Shown: piece after piece, positions 30,827 to 43,142 of the stretch
How the letters are laid out: every line of letters starts with the position of its first letter
How positions within the stretch are numbered: the stretch's first letter is position 1
Origin: Pogona vitticeps
Lineage: Eukaryota > Chordata > Lepidosauria > Squamata > Agamidae
Direction of reading: 5' to 3'
Length of the DNA stretch: 64,000 nt
Assembly (NCBI RefSeq): GCF_051106095.1
Contig: NC_135786.1
Location: forward strand, 213,566,001-213,630,000
Translations under genes and position numbers: made by a program
Notes under the pieces: generated by a model
The model's database searches: none
Told to the model about the DNA's origin: nothing
The model's input: the letters and a program-made list of their open reading frames with translations, nothing else

Positions 30827-31655
30827 CTGTATATCCCTGTTAATTTCACCTTGCCCTGGTTTTGGCCTCATCCCACATCTTCCTCTTTTTCATTGTCTCC
30901 CATCTCACCCCACTCAATGTGATCTATCTGTTTCCTCTCCACCTTCAAACCCTTCTTTTCCTCCAAACTCAGATTTTCTGCAAAGATGCTTTATTTCATG
31001 CAGTATCCTTTTTCTACATGGAATTCCTTTCCACTCAGGATACAGAGCAGAGCTGATGGCTTTACTCTAAACTGCCTTGGGAGCTGTTGAGGGTCAAAGT
31101 TTGGCTATAAATATAGTAAACAAGTAGAGTGAAGAAAGCTTTGTTCTTCTTTTCACATTCTGCTAAGAACACACTCATCTCGGAACACAGTCCTCTTCCT
31201 TTGAGTTTATTCATTGTGACTTAGGAGGTCTTCACCCATTTTGCCTTTTGTACAGCTGAAATGTGCCATGGCATCCACTGAGAAAATACTTGGCCTTGAT
31301 AGATTTGATTGCTTTTAAAAATGAGGTTGTTCAGAGTCATTGGGAAAAAAATCTGATGAGCAAAGAATAATTATGCCTGTGAAACAATATGCAGTTATCG
31401 TTTACAGTAACTGTATATTTTCACAAGGGAAAAACCCTGGAAGGGTTGTTTTTAATTCTAGCAAAAAACCCAGCTGCAACACGAAGATCAGTGTGTCCTA
31501 CTTTTAGCTAGAAGACCCAATTGCTGTGGGGATTTTGCTCTCTTCTTCTTCCAGAGAGTGCTCTACAGCAGTGGTTAGTTTCTCTAAACATGGCTACACA
31601 AATTAGAGGAAAGAGATCTCTGGGGCAGAGAGCATGGGTTTCCAGGAGCTTCCTG
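30827..31655. other. Intron, no gene seen
   Basis: No supported exon. CT-rich near 30860-30960. No repeat named. Confidence 0.5.
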
Positions 31656-31657
31656 TA

Positions 31658-32065
31658 CAGTGGTGCTCGCTAGACGATGATAATCCATTCCATTGAAATC
31701 GCTGTTTAGCGAAATCATTGTCTAGCGAAAAGCATTTCCCCATTGGAATGCATTCCAGTGGGGAAGAATCGTTGTCTAGCGAAGATCGGCCATAGGAAAG
31801 CCGCTTTGTGAACCGCCGATCAGCTGTTTAAATCGCTGTCTTGCGAAGCTTAGGTCCCGAAAACACCTGTTTTGTGAGCGCGGAGGAAGCTGTCAAAATC
31901 GTCGTCTAGCAAAAATCGGTTTGCGAAGCAGGGACCAAACATTGTCCAGCGAAATCCCCCCCCCCATAGGAATCACTGTTTTGTGAATCACTATAGCGAT
32001 CGCAAAAAGTCAGTGTCTAGCGAAAAAACTATCATGCAGGGTAACTGTCTAGCGAGGCACCACTG
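31658..32065. mobile_element. Tigger-like MITE, CAGTGGTGCC family (copy A3)
   Basis: CAGTGGTGCTCGCTAG and CTAGCGAGGCACCACTG are flanked by TA. The motif GTCTAGCGAAA recurs many times inside, plus GAACCGCCGATCAGCTG, shared with the copy at 11825. The next element (32080) starts 14 bases away. Confidence 0.82.
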
Positions 32066-32079
32066 TACATGCTCCCACC

Positions 32080-33083
32080 TAGAGTTGCCAGATACATGGG
32101 CACCAAAAGGAGGACATAGAAAGTCAAAAAAGAGGACAGAGGAGGATGTATTGAATGTTTTATTTGAATCGTTTTGGATTAAACTTGCAATCAATACAAT
32201 TTTATTACAATAGATGCCAATAAATGTCTCTTAGTGAACCGACCAAGAAACAGTCATGTTAAATAATAATAATAAATTCAATGGAGGCTTTTTTCCAAAA
32301 TACCAAAAAAAATTATTTAAACAGCCAATTGTACAATTATTACCTTATAATCTTTATTAATTACATGACATATCCTGGCACCTGCTGTTGTTGCTCCTTC
32401 ACTTGCGCCGAGGCAAGCTCTGCAAGAAGGTTCCCCTTTCTTTCCTGCCTCCTTTTGCTGCTGCGGCAGCTGCCACCTCTTCTCCCTCTCCTCTTTTTCT
32501 CTGGCAGACGCCTGGCGCAGAGCCCCACTCTTGCTCTGACTCCTCTTCCCTGCAGCTTCACTTCTTCTCCTTCAGCCTCCCTCAGTCTTTTCTAGCTGTC
32601 GCCGCCATCTCTCCTTTCTCGACTCCTGCTGCTCGCTCAAATAGTACATCCAGACAAACTTCTTTTTCCCTTAAAAAAAGACCCTGCCTTCTCCAGTCAC
32701 CAGTCTTTCTCAACTCTCTCCTTTTGTTTTGCCCATTCCCTCTCACTTGTGTATGTGTCTATCTGTGTATGTATATACAGTATCTTGCTCTCCTTTCCTT
32801 GCTAATCTTTACGCGCAGCTTGCTCAGAATGAATCAGGAAGTCACCTCCAGAAGCAAAGGCTCCACGTGGGTGTGGCTGATTTACAGCCCAAAGTGGTAT
32901 CTTAGATCGTGACCCCATCAGAAACTGCTTTCCACCTTCCACCTCTTCCCCTCCAATCCAAAATTATAACATAAAATATTACAAAAGCCAGACATTTAAA
33001 AGGTTTTTAGCTTTGCCTGCCAGATGGAGGACAGGCTAAAAAGGAGGGCATGTCCTCCTTTTGCCGGACGTCTGGCAACTCTA
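32080..33083. mobile_element. hAT-type element of 1 kb, non-autonomous
   Basis: TAGAGTTGCCAGATAC then CCAAAAGGAGGACAT on the left faces ATGTCCTCCTTTTGCCGGAC then GTCTGGCAACTCTA on the right. An 8-bp duplication CTCCC(A/G)CC is at 32072-32079 and 33084-33091 (7 of 8). The interior is pyrimidine-rich (CTCCTTTTGCTGCTGCGGCA and similar) and contains no recognisable transposase; the short open frames there resemble nothing known. A captured host fragment is possible but not shown. Confidence 0.82.
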
Positions 33084-33091
33084 CTCCCGCC

Positions 33092-34198
33092 TGCATAAAA
33101 AGTCCACAATTGGTAGCTGTTCTCAGAGTGCTTCCAGGATTGCATCTGGTGTAGTATTTGTCATATTTCTGCAATATTTTGGGATTTATTTTTACTCATC
33201 TTTCCTCTTCCCCAAATGCAATATTAGGACTATCCTCCTAGGTTACAACCTGGGGATTTAGGGGAGAAAGAAATTGAACCAACCCTTCACTCCCCCCCCC
33301 CCTTTTAACTTTTTTTAAGCTTTCAGATATTGTTTATTCAACTTTATTAAAATAGCCTTTGCAGATAGGAATTCTGTTTGGGCAAAGGGAGACCTACTGT
33401 AAAGTTGAACCGGGACTTGCAGTTTCAGATAATTGCACCAACTGAGCTGAAAATGAAAAGGTACAAATAGACCACAGCGTCTGTTCTGTTAAGGCTCTTA
33501 CTCTTGTTTGTTTAGGAGGCATTTAAGCCAACAATAAGTATCCTTCTTGCCAAAGATTGTCGGGCACTCAGCCTGAAGATGGTGAAAGCAGCACAAGAGC
33601 CTTTTAATGGCTGCAAGTGGTTATCTTGAGCTCTTACAGTTGGCTAAGAGAGGGAGGTGTGTGTAATCCTTATTAATACTTTTTGCGTACAGTAGGTCAG
33701 TGCTTTAGGGAGCTTTGCTCAGGCTGCTTACTGGGAGTCGAGCTTCTCTTGGGAAATCTTAACCTCCTCCTCTGTAGCAGAAAGTGAGGAGGAACAAAGA
33801 GATCAAAGAGAAGAACAGTTAAAATGGGTTGTTAGAATTTTCCTTTTGAAATGTTTGTGCTCTGGAATGTTCCAGCGGTGAAAGCACTCTGTACGTAGAC
33901 AGTTCAGGAGGTGATGTGTTTTATCAGCCGAAAAGGAACAGGTGCCCTTGGGGATCTGTGTTGCACTTCCCAAAAGCTCTTGGCAATGAGAATTCAAAGG
34001 AACTATGTGCTGAATTAATGTTAGGCTTAGTAGGCTTTTGTCATCCTTATAGTTTGGAAAACAAATGCACCGTACACCAAAGCAAAACAGGGGGTTTGTT
34101 TTTGTTTTCTTTTGCTGGTTGGGATATGCTGTAAAAACTTGGTCATTTCCTGAGAACACAAAATGTTCTTTGGCAGCCTGATCATTTACTTGGCAGAT
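33092..34198. other. Intron with a CNE-like segment
   Basis: No exon supported. 33340-33960 is repeat-free and listed separately. A poly-C run lies near 33291-33302. Confidence 0.45.
33340..33960. promoter_or_regulatory. Candidate conserved non-coding element
   Basis: Repeat-free mixed-composition DNA with CTTTGCAGATAGGAATTC, CAGATAATTGCACC, AGGCATTTAAGCC and CCTTTTAATGGCTGC. The texture is that of a conserved intronic enhancer. No coding frame with splice sites. Confidence 0.28.
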
Positions 34199-34440
34199 AC
34201 AGAATTGTAGGACTGCAAAATTGGAAGGGACCCCATAGATCATCTAGTCCAACTCCCGACTGCTGCAGGAAACCCGATACTGAAGCATCTTTGACAGGTG
34301 GCCACCCATCCTGTGTTTGGAAACCACCAATGAAGAAGATATCATCTCATGCCAAGACAATCCATTCCCTTGTCAAGCAGCTCTTTCTTAAGAACATTAA
34401 GTTCTTAATGTTTGGTTGGTGTCTCCTTTTTAGTAATTTG
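34199..34440 (-). mobile_element. CR1 LINE 3' part
   Basis: ACAGAATTGTAGGACTGCAA, TTGGAAGGGACCCCATAGAT and CATCTAGTCCAACTCCCGAC then GTGTTTGGAAACCACC are the reverse complement of the CR1 3' region. Confidence 0.8.
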
Positions 34441-35914
34441 AATCCTTTGGTTCAGACATATATTATGATAAACAAACCAAACTCTATACATCTGTTTCCC
34501 CCCAACAAATTTGTTACATTCTCAATTTGTTACATTACTCCAGTTCTTTGTTTTATTTTATTCGCTGCATTCCGACATTGAGGTTTTGATGCTTTTGTCA
34601 TCAAAATACGGTACCGCTAAACCACAGATAAGAGTGAACTATCTGGAGGCATGTGAGAAGTTTAATGAAAAAAAGTTAGTAGGAAAAAAAGTCACATTTC
34701 AACCTCTAAAACAGCCTAGTAGAGACTGAACATGCTCAGTCATCTTTGAATACTGAGTATTGGTTGCAGAGGAACCACATATTGGGACAGAAGAACAGAG
34801 TGCCTGGAACTGTAAAAAGAAATTTTGATACTGCAACATTTTCTTGTAATTCCCACTAGGCCTGTTCAGAGGAACTAAAATACTATAGTCCTCTCTGGGT
34901 AATCTCAAAGTTCTTTAAGATGAGTGGAAGGCTTGCTGGCGTTTTAGAATTTTAGCTCATGGTTGGGGAATGTGTGCCTCTTCCCATGTTACTGGAATTC
35001 AACTCCACAGTCAACTCTACCCCAGTGTACCCAAGGGTGAGAGATGGGGATGGCAATCTAAAACCATCTGCTGGGCCTCAAATTCTGCATATCTTCTTTA
35101 GTTGTTCCTCAGACTAAATAAGCTGCAGTGATAATGTGGTTTATTTTATAGTTCTTCCACATACAGTAGTAGAGAAGAATGTGAAAACTAATATTCTGGT
35201 GATTGGTTGCATACATATCATTATTCTCTCTCTGGTTTCAGAAATAGTTCATCATGCAGCACCATTTTTTATGGTGAGCGGTTTTTCAACTATCTGACAA
35301 CATAGTTTTGATATTCCTGATAACTCAGTCATCTCAAACACTAAGAAACAAAACCTGTTTTAGCCCAATTAAAAAGCAAGTTTGCAGGAGGTAAAATATG
35401 GTAAATATAGGGTTGAAGGATTCTAAATGGTACTTGACCTTTTTAAAAGCTAATGTCAGGTTGCATATTACATTACACAGAATAAGCTGTTTTACTATAA
35501 ACACTCAGCAGTTTAAAAGAAATATTCAGCATTTATGGTGAAAAGTTAGCCACTAGAATTCAGTTACTCATAACTAAGGTGCAGTATATAGTTTTGCTGA
35601 TAACTACTTAATGTATCTGTAAAAACTGTCAATTTAATTTTTCCCCATTTTCCAATTTTTCTCAAATTAATTTTTTTCTGCATCAGCTCTCATTTTAATT
35701 ATCAGCCTTCAGAAAATATGTATATATTTTATGTGCAACTTTGTTTATTGACATAGGAAGTGCAGACTTGGTACTTTTCTGTGAAAATGTGGACTGAACG
35801 AAATTGTCTCCCATCCCACCATTTCTTCAAACTAGGAGGCAGTCCACTTGTTACTATCAATATGTCACATCTATTACATATGGGTACCTTTAAAAATACC
35901 TTTATACAGGTGAA
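34441..35914. other. Intron, mostly unrecognised
   Basis: No exon. A decayed palindromic repeat of the 24474 type may lie at 34965-35095 (TTGGGGAATGTGTGCCTC, AATTCAACTCCACAG, GAGATGGGGATGGC). Confidence 0.45.
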
Positions 35915-36320
35915 GGTCGGAGTTGACCACTAATTTAGCTGTTTCTTCAAGGGATTGTCTGTCAGTGGCTGCTCATCACGGTGCCTTGGTGATTTTGCTT
36001 TTGCATGTTGCTTTGCGGTACAAAAGCTCATTTGGTAAGGACATGAGAGAGGACCTTCTCAGTGGCTGCTCCCAGACTTTGGAATGCACTCCCCTAAAAA
36101 GCCAGAGTGCCCCCCTCCCTCTTGGACTTCCAGCATCAGGCAGCAGAAGAAGTACAGTACCAATTTAGATTTCTAAATTTGTATAAATGTTTTTTAAATT
36201 GTTTAAAAACTTGATCAGTGTTTAATTGCTTTTTATATAGTTTTGCATAATATTTTAAACTTGTTAGTATTGTATAGTTTTAATTGTTGTGGGCCCCTAT
36301 GAGGAAAAAGGTGGAATGTA
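35915..36320 (+). mobile_element. L2-like LINE 3' part
   Basis: A decayed coding block (GAGGACCTTCTCAGTGGCTG then CTCCCAGACTTTGGAATGCA) parallels the L2-type ORF2 C-terminus (RAFSV..PRLWNSLP). The 3' end GGGCCCCTATGAGGAAAAAG and GTGGAATGTAAATAA follows. Confidence 0.6.
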
Positions 36321-36327
36321 AATAATA

Positions 36328-36420
36328 TGAATGAATTAATGATTGAATGAATGAATGAATGAATGAATCAATCAATTAATCAATCAATCAGTCAGTCAGT
36401 CAGTCAACTAATCAATAAAT
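36328..36420 (+). repeat. Tetranucleotide microsatellite (GAAT / CAAT / CAGT)
   Basis: ATGAATGAATGAATGAAT runs into CAATCAATCAATCA and GTCAGTCAGTCAGTCA. It grew from the tail of the L2-like LINE just upstream. Confidence 0.9.
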
Positions 36421-37889
36421 AGTTGTTGCCATGGAGCAAGGACAACTGAGGTCTGTTACTTTCTTGGTGGTGCTTGCAGAAATTACTGGGCATACCTGTT
36501 GGCATAAAAATGTGAGCTAATGTTGGTAGGGTGTCTTTGAGAGATAATCCTATCAGGTAGTTTTAGTCTTGAGTCTGACTGTGCAGGATTTAACTCTTTT
36601 TTTGGCGGGGGGAGGAGAGGGTTGTACTTCTAAGGTTTTAAATATGAAAGACTATGTCTAAATATCTGACTTTATTAGTAAATGTTAAGTCCATGCTTTG
36701 TGCTATGTTCAGCCTGGGCTGGAATATGAGCAATTGGTTGGTTGGTTGGTTGGCTGGCTTGTTGGTTGGGAACTTCTCACTGTTGACATTATCACTTTTC
36801 ACAGTTCCAGCAGCAGCATTATGTAGTTGGTGAGGGACAGATTCTTTATTCTGTGGATTTAATTGCTTTCAGTGAGGATTGAGAGGGAACCTTGCCTGAG
36901 ACAATGAAACAGAGTTTTTCTTAGACTGGGTTCTTGTTACCTCGGTGGTATGAGAGACACTGTGCCATTGATCTTTTCTGTATCACCACAGTAAGCCAAA
37001 ATATCTTGGACTGTGGTGGGGTGATCCTGCCAAGGCAGTGTAAAAAAAGCAGTTTATTCTTCAGCTGTAAGTATGCATTTATTTTTTGCTTTAAATACTG
37101 GGATGATTTGCACCATGTGATAATTCTCTGTCATCATTCAGTGAGGCCATACCCCTGTAACTATAAAACAGCAAAAAATGTACAATTATAGTAGGATCCC
37201 TATATCAGTGGAACCAGCATAGTTGCTATTGCTGCAACGCAGCCTAGAGTGCAGACACATAGTTATCTCCTCCTCGTTGTTTTTCCCCTGCCTCTCACTC
37301 TCTTTAATAGGTTGACTACTGTTGACATTTCCACGCATCTGGGGGAGCATAGAACTTGTCCCCTGCAGATATGGGTGTCCTACTGTACATCTTTAAAGAA
37401 GTGGACTTATTCTTTCTATTTACAACATTTAGTGTAATTATTCCTTTGGTATTTGGGGGGCGGGGGAATGAGATAGAAGTAACCAGGCTGGAATTTTCTT
37501 TGTCTGTTGCACCTGTAGTCAGGCTTTTCTCTGGATTGTACAGGGAGATGTGCACAAGTATAAGTGTTGGTTGTTATAACAGGGTGATGTCTGGTTTGTG
37601 TGGCGGCAAGCAGGAGATTGGACAGAGCAGAGAAGGTGGAGAATAACGCTTTATCTCCACTGAGACTGGATACTGGCCCTATTTATTTTTAACTAATTAC
37701 TTCCAAGCGACATGTTCCTGCTGAGATGAGCTCGTTCTATGACTCCTTCTCCAATTCTATGTTTTACTAGACTTCCGATGCCTCATATGTCTTGTCTTTG
37801 TAACTAAAGTTTGTAGAAGGTTTGCAAACCTATGTTAAGAGGAACACTGGTTTCTGCCACCACACATATTGCTCTTAATGTTTCTGTCC
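36421..37889. other. Intron, no gene seen
   Basis: No exon or named repeat. TTGGTTGG repeats lie near 36734-36770. Confidence 0.5.
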
Positions 37890-38337
37890 TCTTTGGGTTT
37901 CCCCAAGCCAGCTGCGAAAGGGCACTTTGCTGGGGTGACCCACTTTGTGAGTATATAACTTGGGTGTCTGAAACCCATTCTTCACCAAACTTGGAGGGAT
38001 TATAGAGGAGAGTCAGGAGAAACTTTTCTGTGATATTGGTGTCTCTGGGTGCCTGAAAGAAACTTTCCAGGGGGGACCCTACTTGTGGGAGATCAGAACT
38101 TGGACCTCTGAAACCCAGACTTCACCAAACTGCAGGACTTGTAAAGGAGCATCAGGAGAAGCTTCCCTGCAAATTTGGTATCACTACGTGCTTGGGGACC
38201 CATTTTATAGGGTTTTTAAAGTAAAAAAATGAATGGACAAATTGATTTGGCGATTCATCAGAAAAAATCATAAATTTGTGATTTGTCCACCTTGATGAAC
38301 TGTGAATCACCATTTTTCTGATCCGTGCCCATCTCTA
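37890..38337 (-). mobile_element. hAT-type MITE, one end preserved
   Basis: The right boundary GCCCATCTCTA is the hAT end TAGAGATGGGC in reverse complement. The interior has two imperfect tandem units of about 130 bases: CTGAAACCCATTCTTCACCA with AGAGTCAGGAGAAACTTTTC and CTGAAACCCAGACTTCACCA with AGCATCAGGAGAAGCTTCCC. The other terminus is not identified, so the left limit is approximate. Confidence 0.6.
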
Positions 38338-41027
38338 TTCACCATGCTTAACGAAAACCTTGTGTATGAAAACTATGCCCAGGAGAGAGGAAGCGGCAGA
38401 ATAATGGAATCCTACAGGATTGCCCTGATCATTTAACTGTTATCAGGAGACTGTGACGGTTATGTCTGGACTTAACTCAGTTGCAGTGTAAAAGAGTGAA
38501 TAGATCATTTTCTGTAATGTTAATAGTACTAAATGGTATGCTAGCTTGAAAATGCTTTTACTGTAGAATGATTTTAAATTCTGCCATTTAAATGATAAAA
38601 TTATATCATTTATAAAGAGATGTGGTGTTTTTTGGGGGGGTGTTACAAAATGCAATAATAACTATTTATTTCTATACACTACGCCCCCCCCCATTTCTGA
38701 TTTTGACAAGAAAATGTGTAGGCCACGTAGCAAGGAAAAATACAATATATAGTTTAACTTCTGCTTCATAGCCTCTCTGAATATTGGACTATGAGAGGAA
38801 ATATTTTAATACTTATTTTGGCTTGCTATGTGTGTAAAGTAATAATACATGCACCAGAGACTTTGATATGTATCCATGTGCGTGAACTGGTCGTATGTTT
38901 TTTTCTAAAATTACCTAATGCAAAGAAAATGTGAGAGTGTAAAACTATTAATAACCAAGCAACCAAAAATGTAAATACTAGTTATTATTCTTTCATCTCT
39001 ACACTTCTGTTAGTTCAATATATTGGCCAAATTTTAATGACAGCTAGCAGTCTGGGGTCCAAGGGCCATCTTGTAGTTGCAGGTACACTAATTTAGGTTG
39101 ACTAATTAGATCTCCAGTGTTTTGTAGCATGTAGCTTTGCTTTAGAATTTTATCTTGTACTTTTTGGCTGGTGTATAAGGACTCTTTGAAACTCCAGCCA
39201 AAAAAAACCACCCCTGTATATAATACAAGGCTTTAAAATGTTAACATCACCTTTGCTAGATGAATCCCATGCACTGAAAGGTCTATATAAGAAAAAGAAA
39301 AAAAGAAACTTTGCCCATAATTACTACAGGCTTTCACTTGAAGTGTTTTTCAGGGTGTGAGTTTTCCCAGGCCCATCTTTTCCTTTTGCAAAACAGCAGC
39401 AGAAGCCTAAGGCACATGTAATGGGATTGTCCTTTCAGAGCTATTAAAAGAGGCGGGGAGTGGGGGGTGGTCCAGAAACCTCTTTGGGACAGTACCTGAT
39501 AGCTTTCTTGCGTTGGTTCCAGGATTAGCTTCAATTTGGAAGGTAGTGCATCTCCATCAAAAAGGCATCCTATAGTCCTGCTGCTGCTGCTGGGAACATA
39601 GCTTTACTTGCCTTTTCTAGGTGGATATGTTCGCAGAGGATAAGTCTGTCAGTGCTACAAGTCATGAGAGCATTATCTCCTTCTGGGTTCATAAGCAGTA
39701 TGAATTTCCAGAGCTGCGAAATAGCCCTGGAAGAGGGTGATTATCCTCATGTCCTGTTTGTGAGGCTCCCAAGAGGCATCTGGTTGGCAGGAGGGTGTTT
39801 GATCTGATTCAACAGGCTTCTTTTGTTGGTACAGGCCTGATACTGGCCAAGAAATTGCTCTCAGTCTGTCACTGAGGTTATTAAAAGACAGAAGCCAGCA
39901 GTGTCAGGGCTAAGTAGTGAACTGTGGCAGGATTGTGTGAGCTGTTCCAATTATCAGGTGGTATGGCTGGGTGCATTAGGTAAGCCCATTCTGATCATTC
40001 TTCTGTCGTGTAGTTGCTATTCAGAAATAGGTTCAAATAGTCTTTATGACAGAATAATTTGGGACCAATCAGCACAACTATTTGTATGCAGGATAATCGC
40101 AGGGAAATCCTTTGCATGCCTGTTCCCAGCTCGCAACTCTGTGATCTTGTCCACGTGCCCCCATGTGTAGAATTTTCTGTTTGCAACGGTGTGCTGAATG
40201 CTGAAGTCCTGCCTGTATTGCCACATGCACACATTCCTGCTCAGTGTAAGCTGGTACACGTAGGACTTTGAAGCAGCTTTCCTGTGACAATCAGATGCTG
40301 GAAAAGGCCATTAAGAGCAGCCTGTGTTCTTAACAATGCTCCTTATGCATGTGGTATATTCAGTTGTCAACTACAGTGTTGAAGAGAAAGGACTGTGTGT
40401 GCCAAAGCAAAACAAAGCGTTCTCTTAACGCTTTAAGCATTATTCTGATCATAGCCATGGTTTGAGTTGGTATGGATTGTTTCTGTATTTTATAACACTT
40501 CGTGTTTCTCTGGTATTTTTTTGACTATAAATTATATTATTAATGCCCACTTTTGTAACAAAGTTGGTGGGAATCTCAGCACTGACCATTGCTGTTGTAT
40601 GCTAAAAGATGGTACACTTGGCAGCCCTGCACAGCTCTCATAAACTAAGGGTCATGGCTTCCTTTATAAAGTAAATCCATCTTGTGTTATGTCTTCCTCT
40701 TTGCTTACTACTTCCAGTGGGGGAGTTGAGAGTTGAAATGTGGAAGTGTCCATATTTGGCCATCAGAGGAGATATAAAACTTTATATTCACTGGGTCAGG
40801 TCAAACAGAGAACATTTCATGAACAGCGAACAGAGAAGCTGTTCTCAAACGTTGCTGTTGGTGGTTGTTTTATATTATGAATTCCTGTTTTTGCTCAGTT
40901 TATACTTCAGAAAATTCCACTTAGAGCTATGAAAGAGCATCTGTTTTTTTTTATTTGGGGATAAACACATTACACCTATTCTTTCTTTGTACGTGATTCT
41001 CCTGCTTTTGAAAGTGCTAAAGTTCTA
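38338..41027. other. Intron, no gene seen
   Basis: AT-rich; several short open frames without domains; no recognisable repeat family except short simple runs. Confidence 0.5.
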
Positions 41028-41029
41028 TA

Positions 41030-41383
41030 CAGTGGGGTCGCGACTTACGAACTTAATCCGTATTGGAAGGCAGTTCTCAGGTCGAAAAGTTCTTAAGTCG
41101 AATCTGCATTTCCCATAGAAATGCATTGAAAACCATTTAATCCGTATCTGCTCTTTTTGTCCATAGAAACTAATGGGAAGCTGCTATTCAGCCTTCTGCC
41201 ACTAGAGGGGGATATTTTTTCTTTTTTCCTTTTAACCTAAGATGACTTAGCTTTTTAAAAAAGGAAAAAAAGAGTTCGTAACTCGAATCTAAGTTCGTAA
41301 GTCGAGTCCATATATTCCTATGAGACCGGTTCGTAAGTCGAAACGTTCGTATGTTGAGCCGTTCATAAGTCGAGACCCCACTG
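41030..41383. mobile_element. Tigger-like MITE, CAGTGGGGTC family (copy B2)
   Basis: CAGTGGGGTCGCGACTTACG and CATAAGTCGAGACCCCACTG are flanked by TA (41028-41029, 41384-41385). 354 bases. The repeated motif TTCGTAAGTCGA is spread through both halves. Close sister of the copy at 55583. Confidence 0.87.
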
Positions 41384-41385
41384 TA

Positions 41386-42152
41386 GTTTTATTATTGAGA
41401 TTCACTTTGTGTCCTGATTTGTCACCCCTAGTCAGTCAACATAAGCTGTGCTGAAGGGCTAACATCCGCAGTACCAGCTCTTCCTGGCATTGTCCCCCCC
41501 CCCCCCAGTGAGTTTTGTCTTCTCTAAAGCATGGTAGCATCAGTTTATACATATTATCAGACCTGACCTGCTCTAGAACCCATATACTGTACAAATGGTG
41601 TTAAATGCAAAACCATGCATTTGAAATACATTTTCATAGGATTCCTGGACGTAATATTTCTAAGCAGAGCAGAGTTGGAAATGTTACTTTCTAAAAATCA
41701 AATGCCAGAGCATAGCATAGTATTATAAGAGTGAGATACATGACATGACATTGCATTCTGAGAACTATAGTTTTAAAAAAGTAATTTTCACAAACTCTGA
41801 AGCAAAGTGATCTGATGCTGGTCCGATGCTTTTCTTATGCCGGTTGTTTAAAAGAAAGAATTCAGTGGTTGTGGTCAAGAGGTGTTTAAAAAAAGAAAAA
41901 AGAAAATATATATATAGTATTTGGTAATTTGTAATTCATCAAGTATGTGAATTATTTCATGAGCCAGAACAGTGCTTCTTCTTACAGTATTTAACTCTGC
42001 CTGCTTTTTCTATGTGCTATATAAAGTAGGCAAGGACATTATATATTCTAATTTACCATGCCCTTTTTGAAGGAGACACCTTTCCCAGCACTCTTGTTGT
42101 CACTGATGGCCAGAGGACATTTCTTTCTGTTTGTGAGTGGGGAGTATTGGGA

Positions 42153-42188
<36 letters not shown>

Positions 42189-42585
42189 AAATGTGTGGGA
42201 GAGAGGAGGAGAAGTAGGAGAAGGTATACATTAAAATGAGCTGAAGAATATAGCAGTTTAGTGGTGGTGGTGGGTTTCAGTGATTGATTTCAGTGATGCT
42301 TCCCTGAATGAGGAACATTTGACTGTCCAGACATTTTAAGCTACAGATCCCACACCCCTTTAACATTGGCCATGCCAGCTCTTCCAGGAGTTGAGCTGAG
42401 AATTATTTGAAGAAACAACTTTGCTTTGCCCTTTACTATAAGACAATGTTACCAACAGGAGACCTGATGACTGTAACAGCCGCTCTGGACAACTTTCAGT
42501 ATCCCTGTCATCCCTTTATTCCAATGAACTGGTCCATCTTCAGGGCCCGGAAATGCTGCCTTATGGAGGGCAATGAATGGATCAG
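41386..42585. other. Intron, no gene seen
   Basis: Includes poly-C near 41494-41506 and (GAAA)n at 42151-42190 (listed). A decayed palindromic repeat may lie near 42325-42420. Confidence 0.45.
42151..42190 (+). repeat. (GAAA)n microsatellite
   Basis: Ten GAAA units. A purine tract that could form triplex DNA. Confidence 0.95.
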
Positions 42586-42587
42586 TA

Positions 42588-43140
42588 CAGTGGTGCCCCG
42601 TATAGCGAGGTTAATCCGTTCCGGATTAACCTTCGCTATGCGAAAACATCGCTGTACGGGCAAGGAAAGCCTATTGGAACGCATTAAACTTAGTTTAATG
42701 CGTTCCAATAAGCGTCCAAACTTACCCCTCCAGCGATGTTTTCGCGTCCGGCGGCCATTTTGGAGCCGCTGATCGGCGGCTCCAAAATGGCCGCCGGATG
42801 ACCCGAAAGGGCCCCCTATCAGTGTTTTCGCGCCCTCCCCTTGCTTACCGAGGTCGCGAAAACGCTGCGGGGGGGCATTTCGAGTCATCCGCGGCCATTA
42901 AAATGCCCCCCGCAGCGTTTTCGCGACCTCGGTAAGCAAGGGGAGGGCGCGAAAACACTGATAGGGGGCCATTTCGGAGCCGCCGATCAGCTGTTCGGCG
43001 GCTCCAAAATGGCCGCCGGACGCCCCAATCGTCGCAAAGCGAGTGCGGTGATTGGGGCAGATCCGTATAGCGATCCCCAAAAAGGGATCGCTATACGGAT
43101 TCTTCGTTAAACGGTGCGCTCGTTAAGCGAGGCACCACTG
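42588..43140. mobile_element. Tigger-like MITE with near-perfect 71-bp internal palindrome (copy A4)
   Basis: CAGTGGTGCCCCGTATAGCG and CGAGGCACCACTG are flanked by TA. Inside, 42810-42880 and 42901-42970 are reverse complements with a single one-base length difference in a G run, separated by 20 bases. Two further palindromes (GGCGGC TCCAAAATGGCCGCC type) lie at 42749-42797 and 42969-43019, and GCATTAAACTTAGTTTAATGC is near 42680. GATCCCCAAAAAGGGATC lies near the right end. No coding capacity. Confidence 0.88.
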
Positions 43141-43142
43141 TA

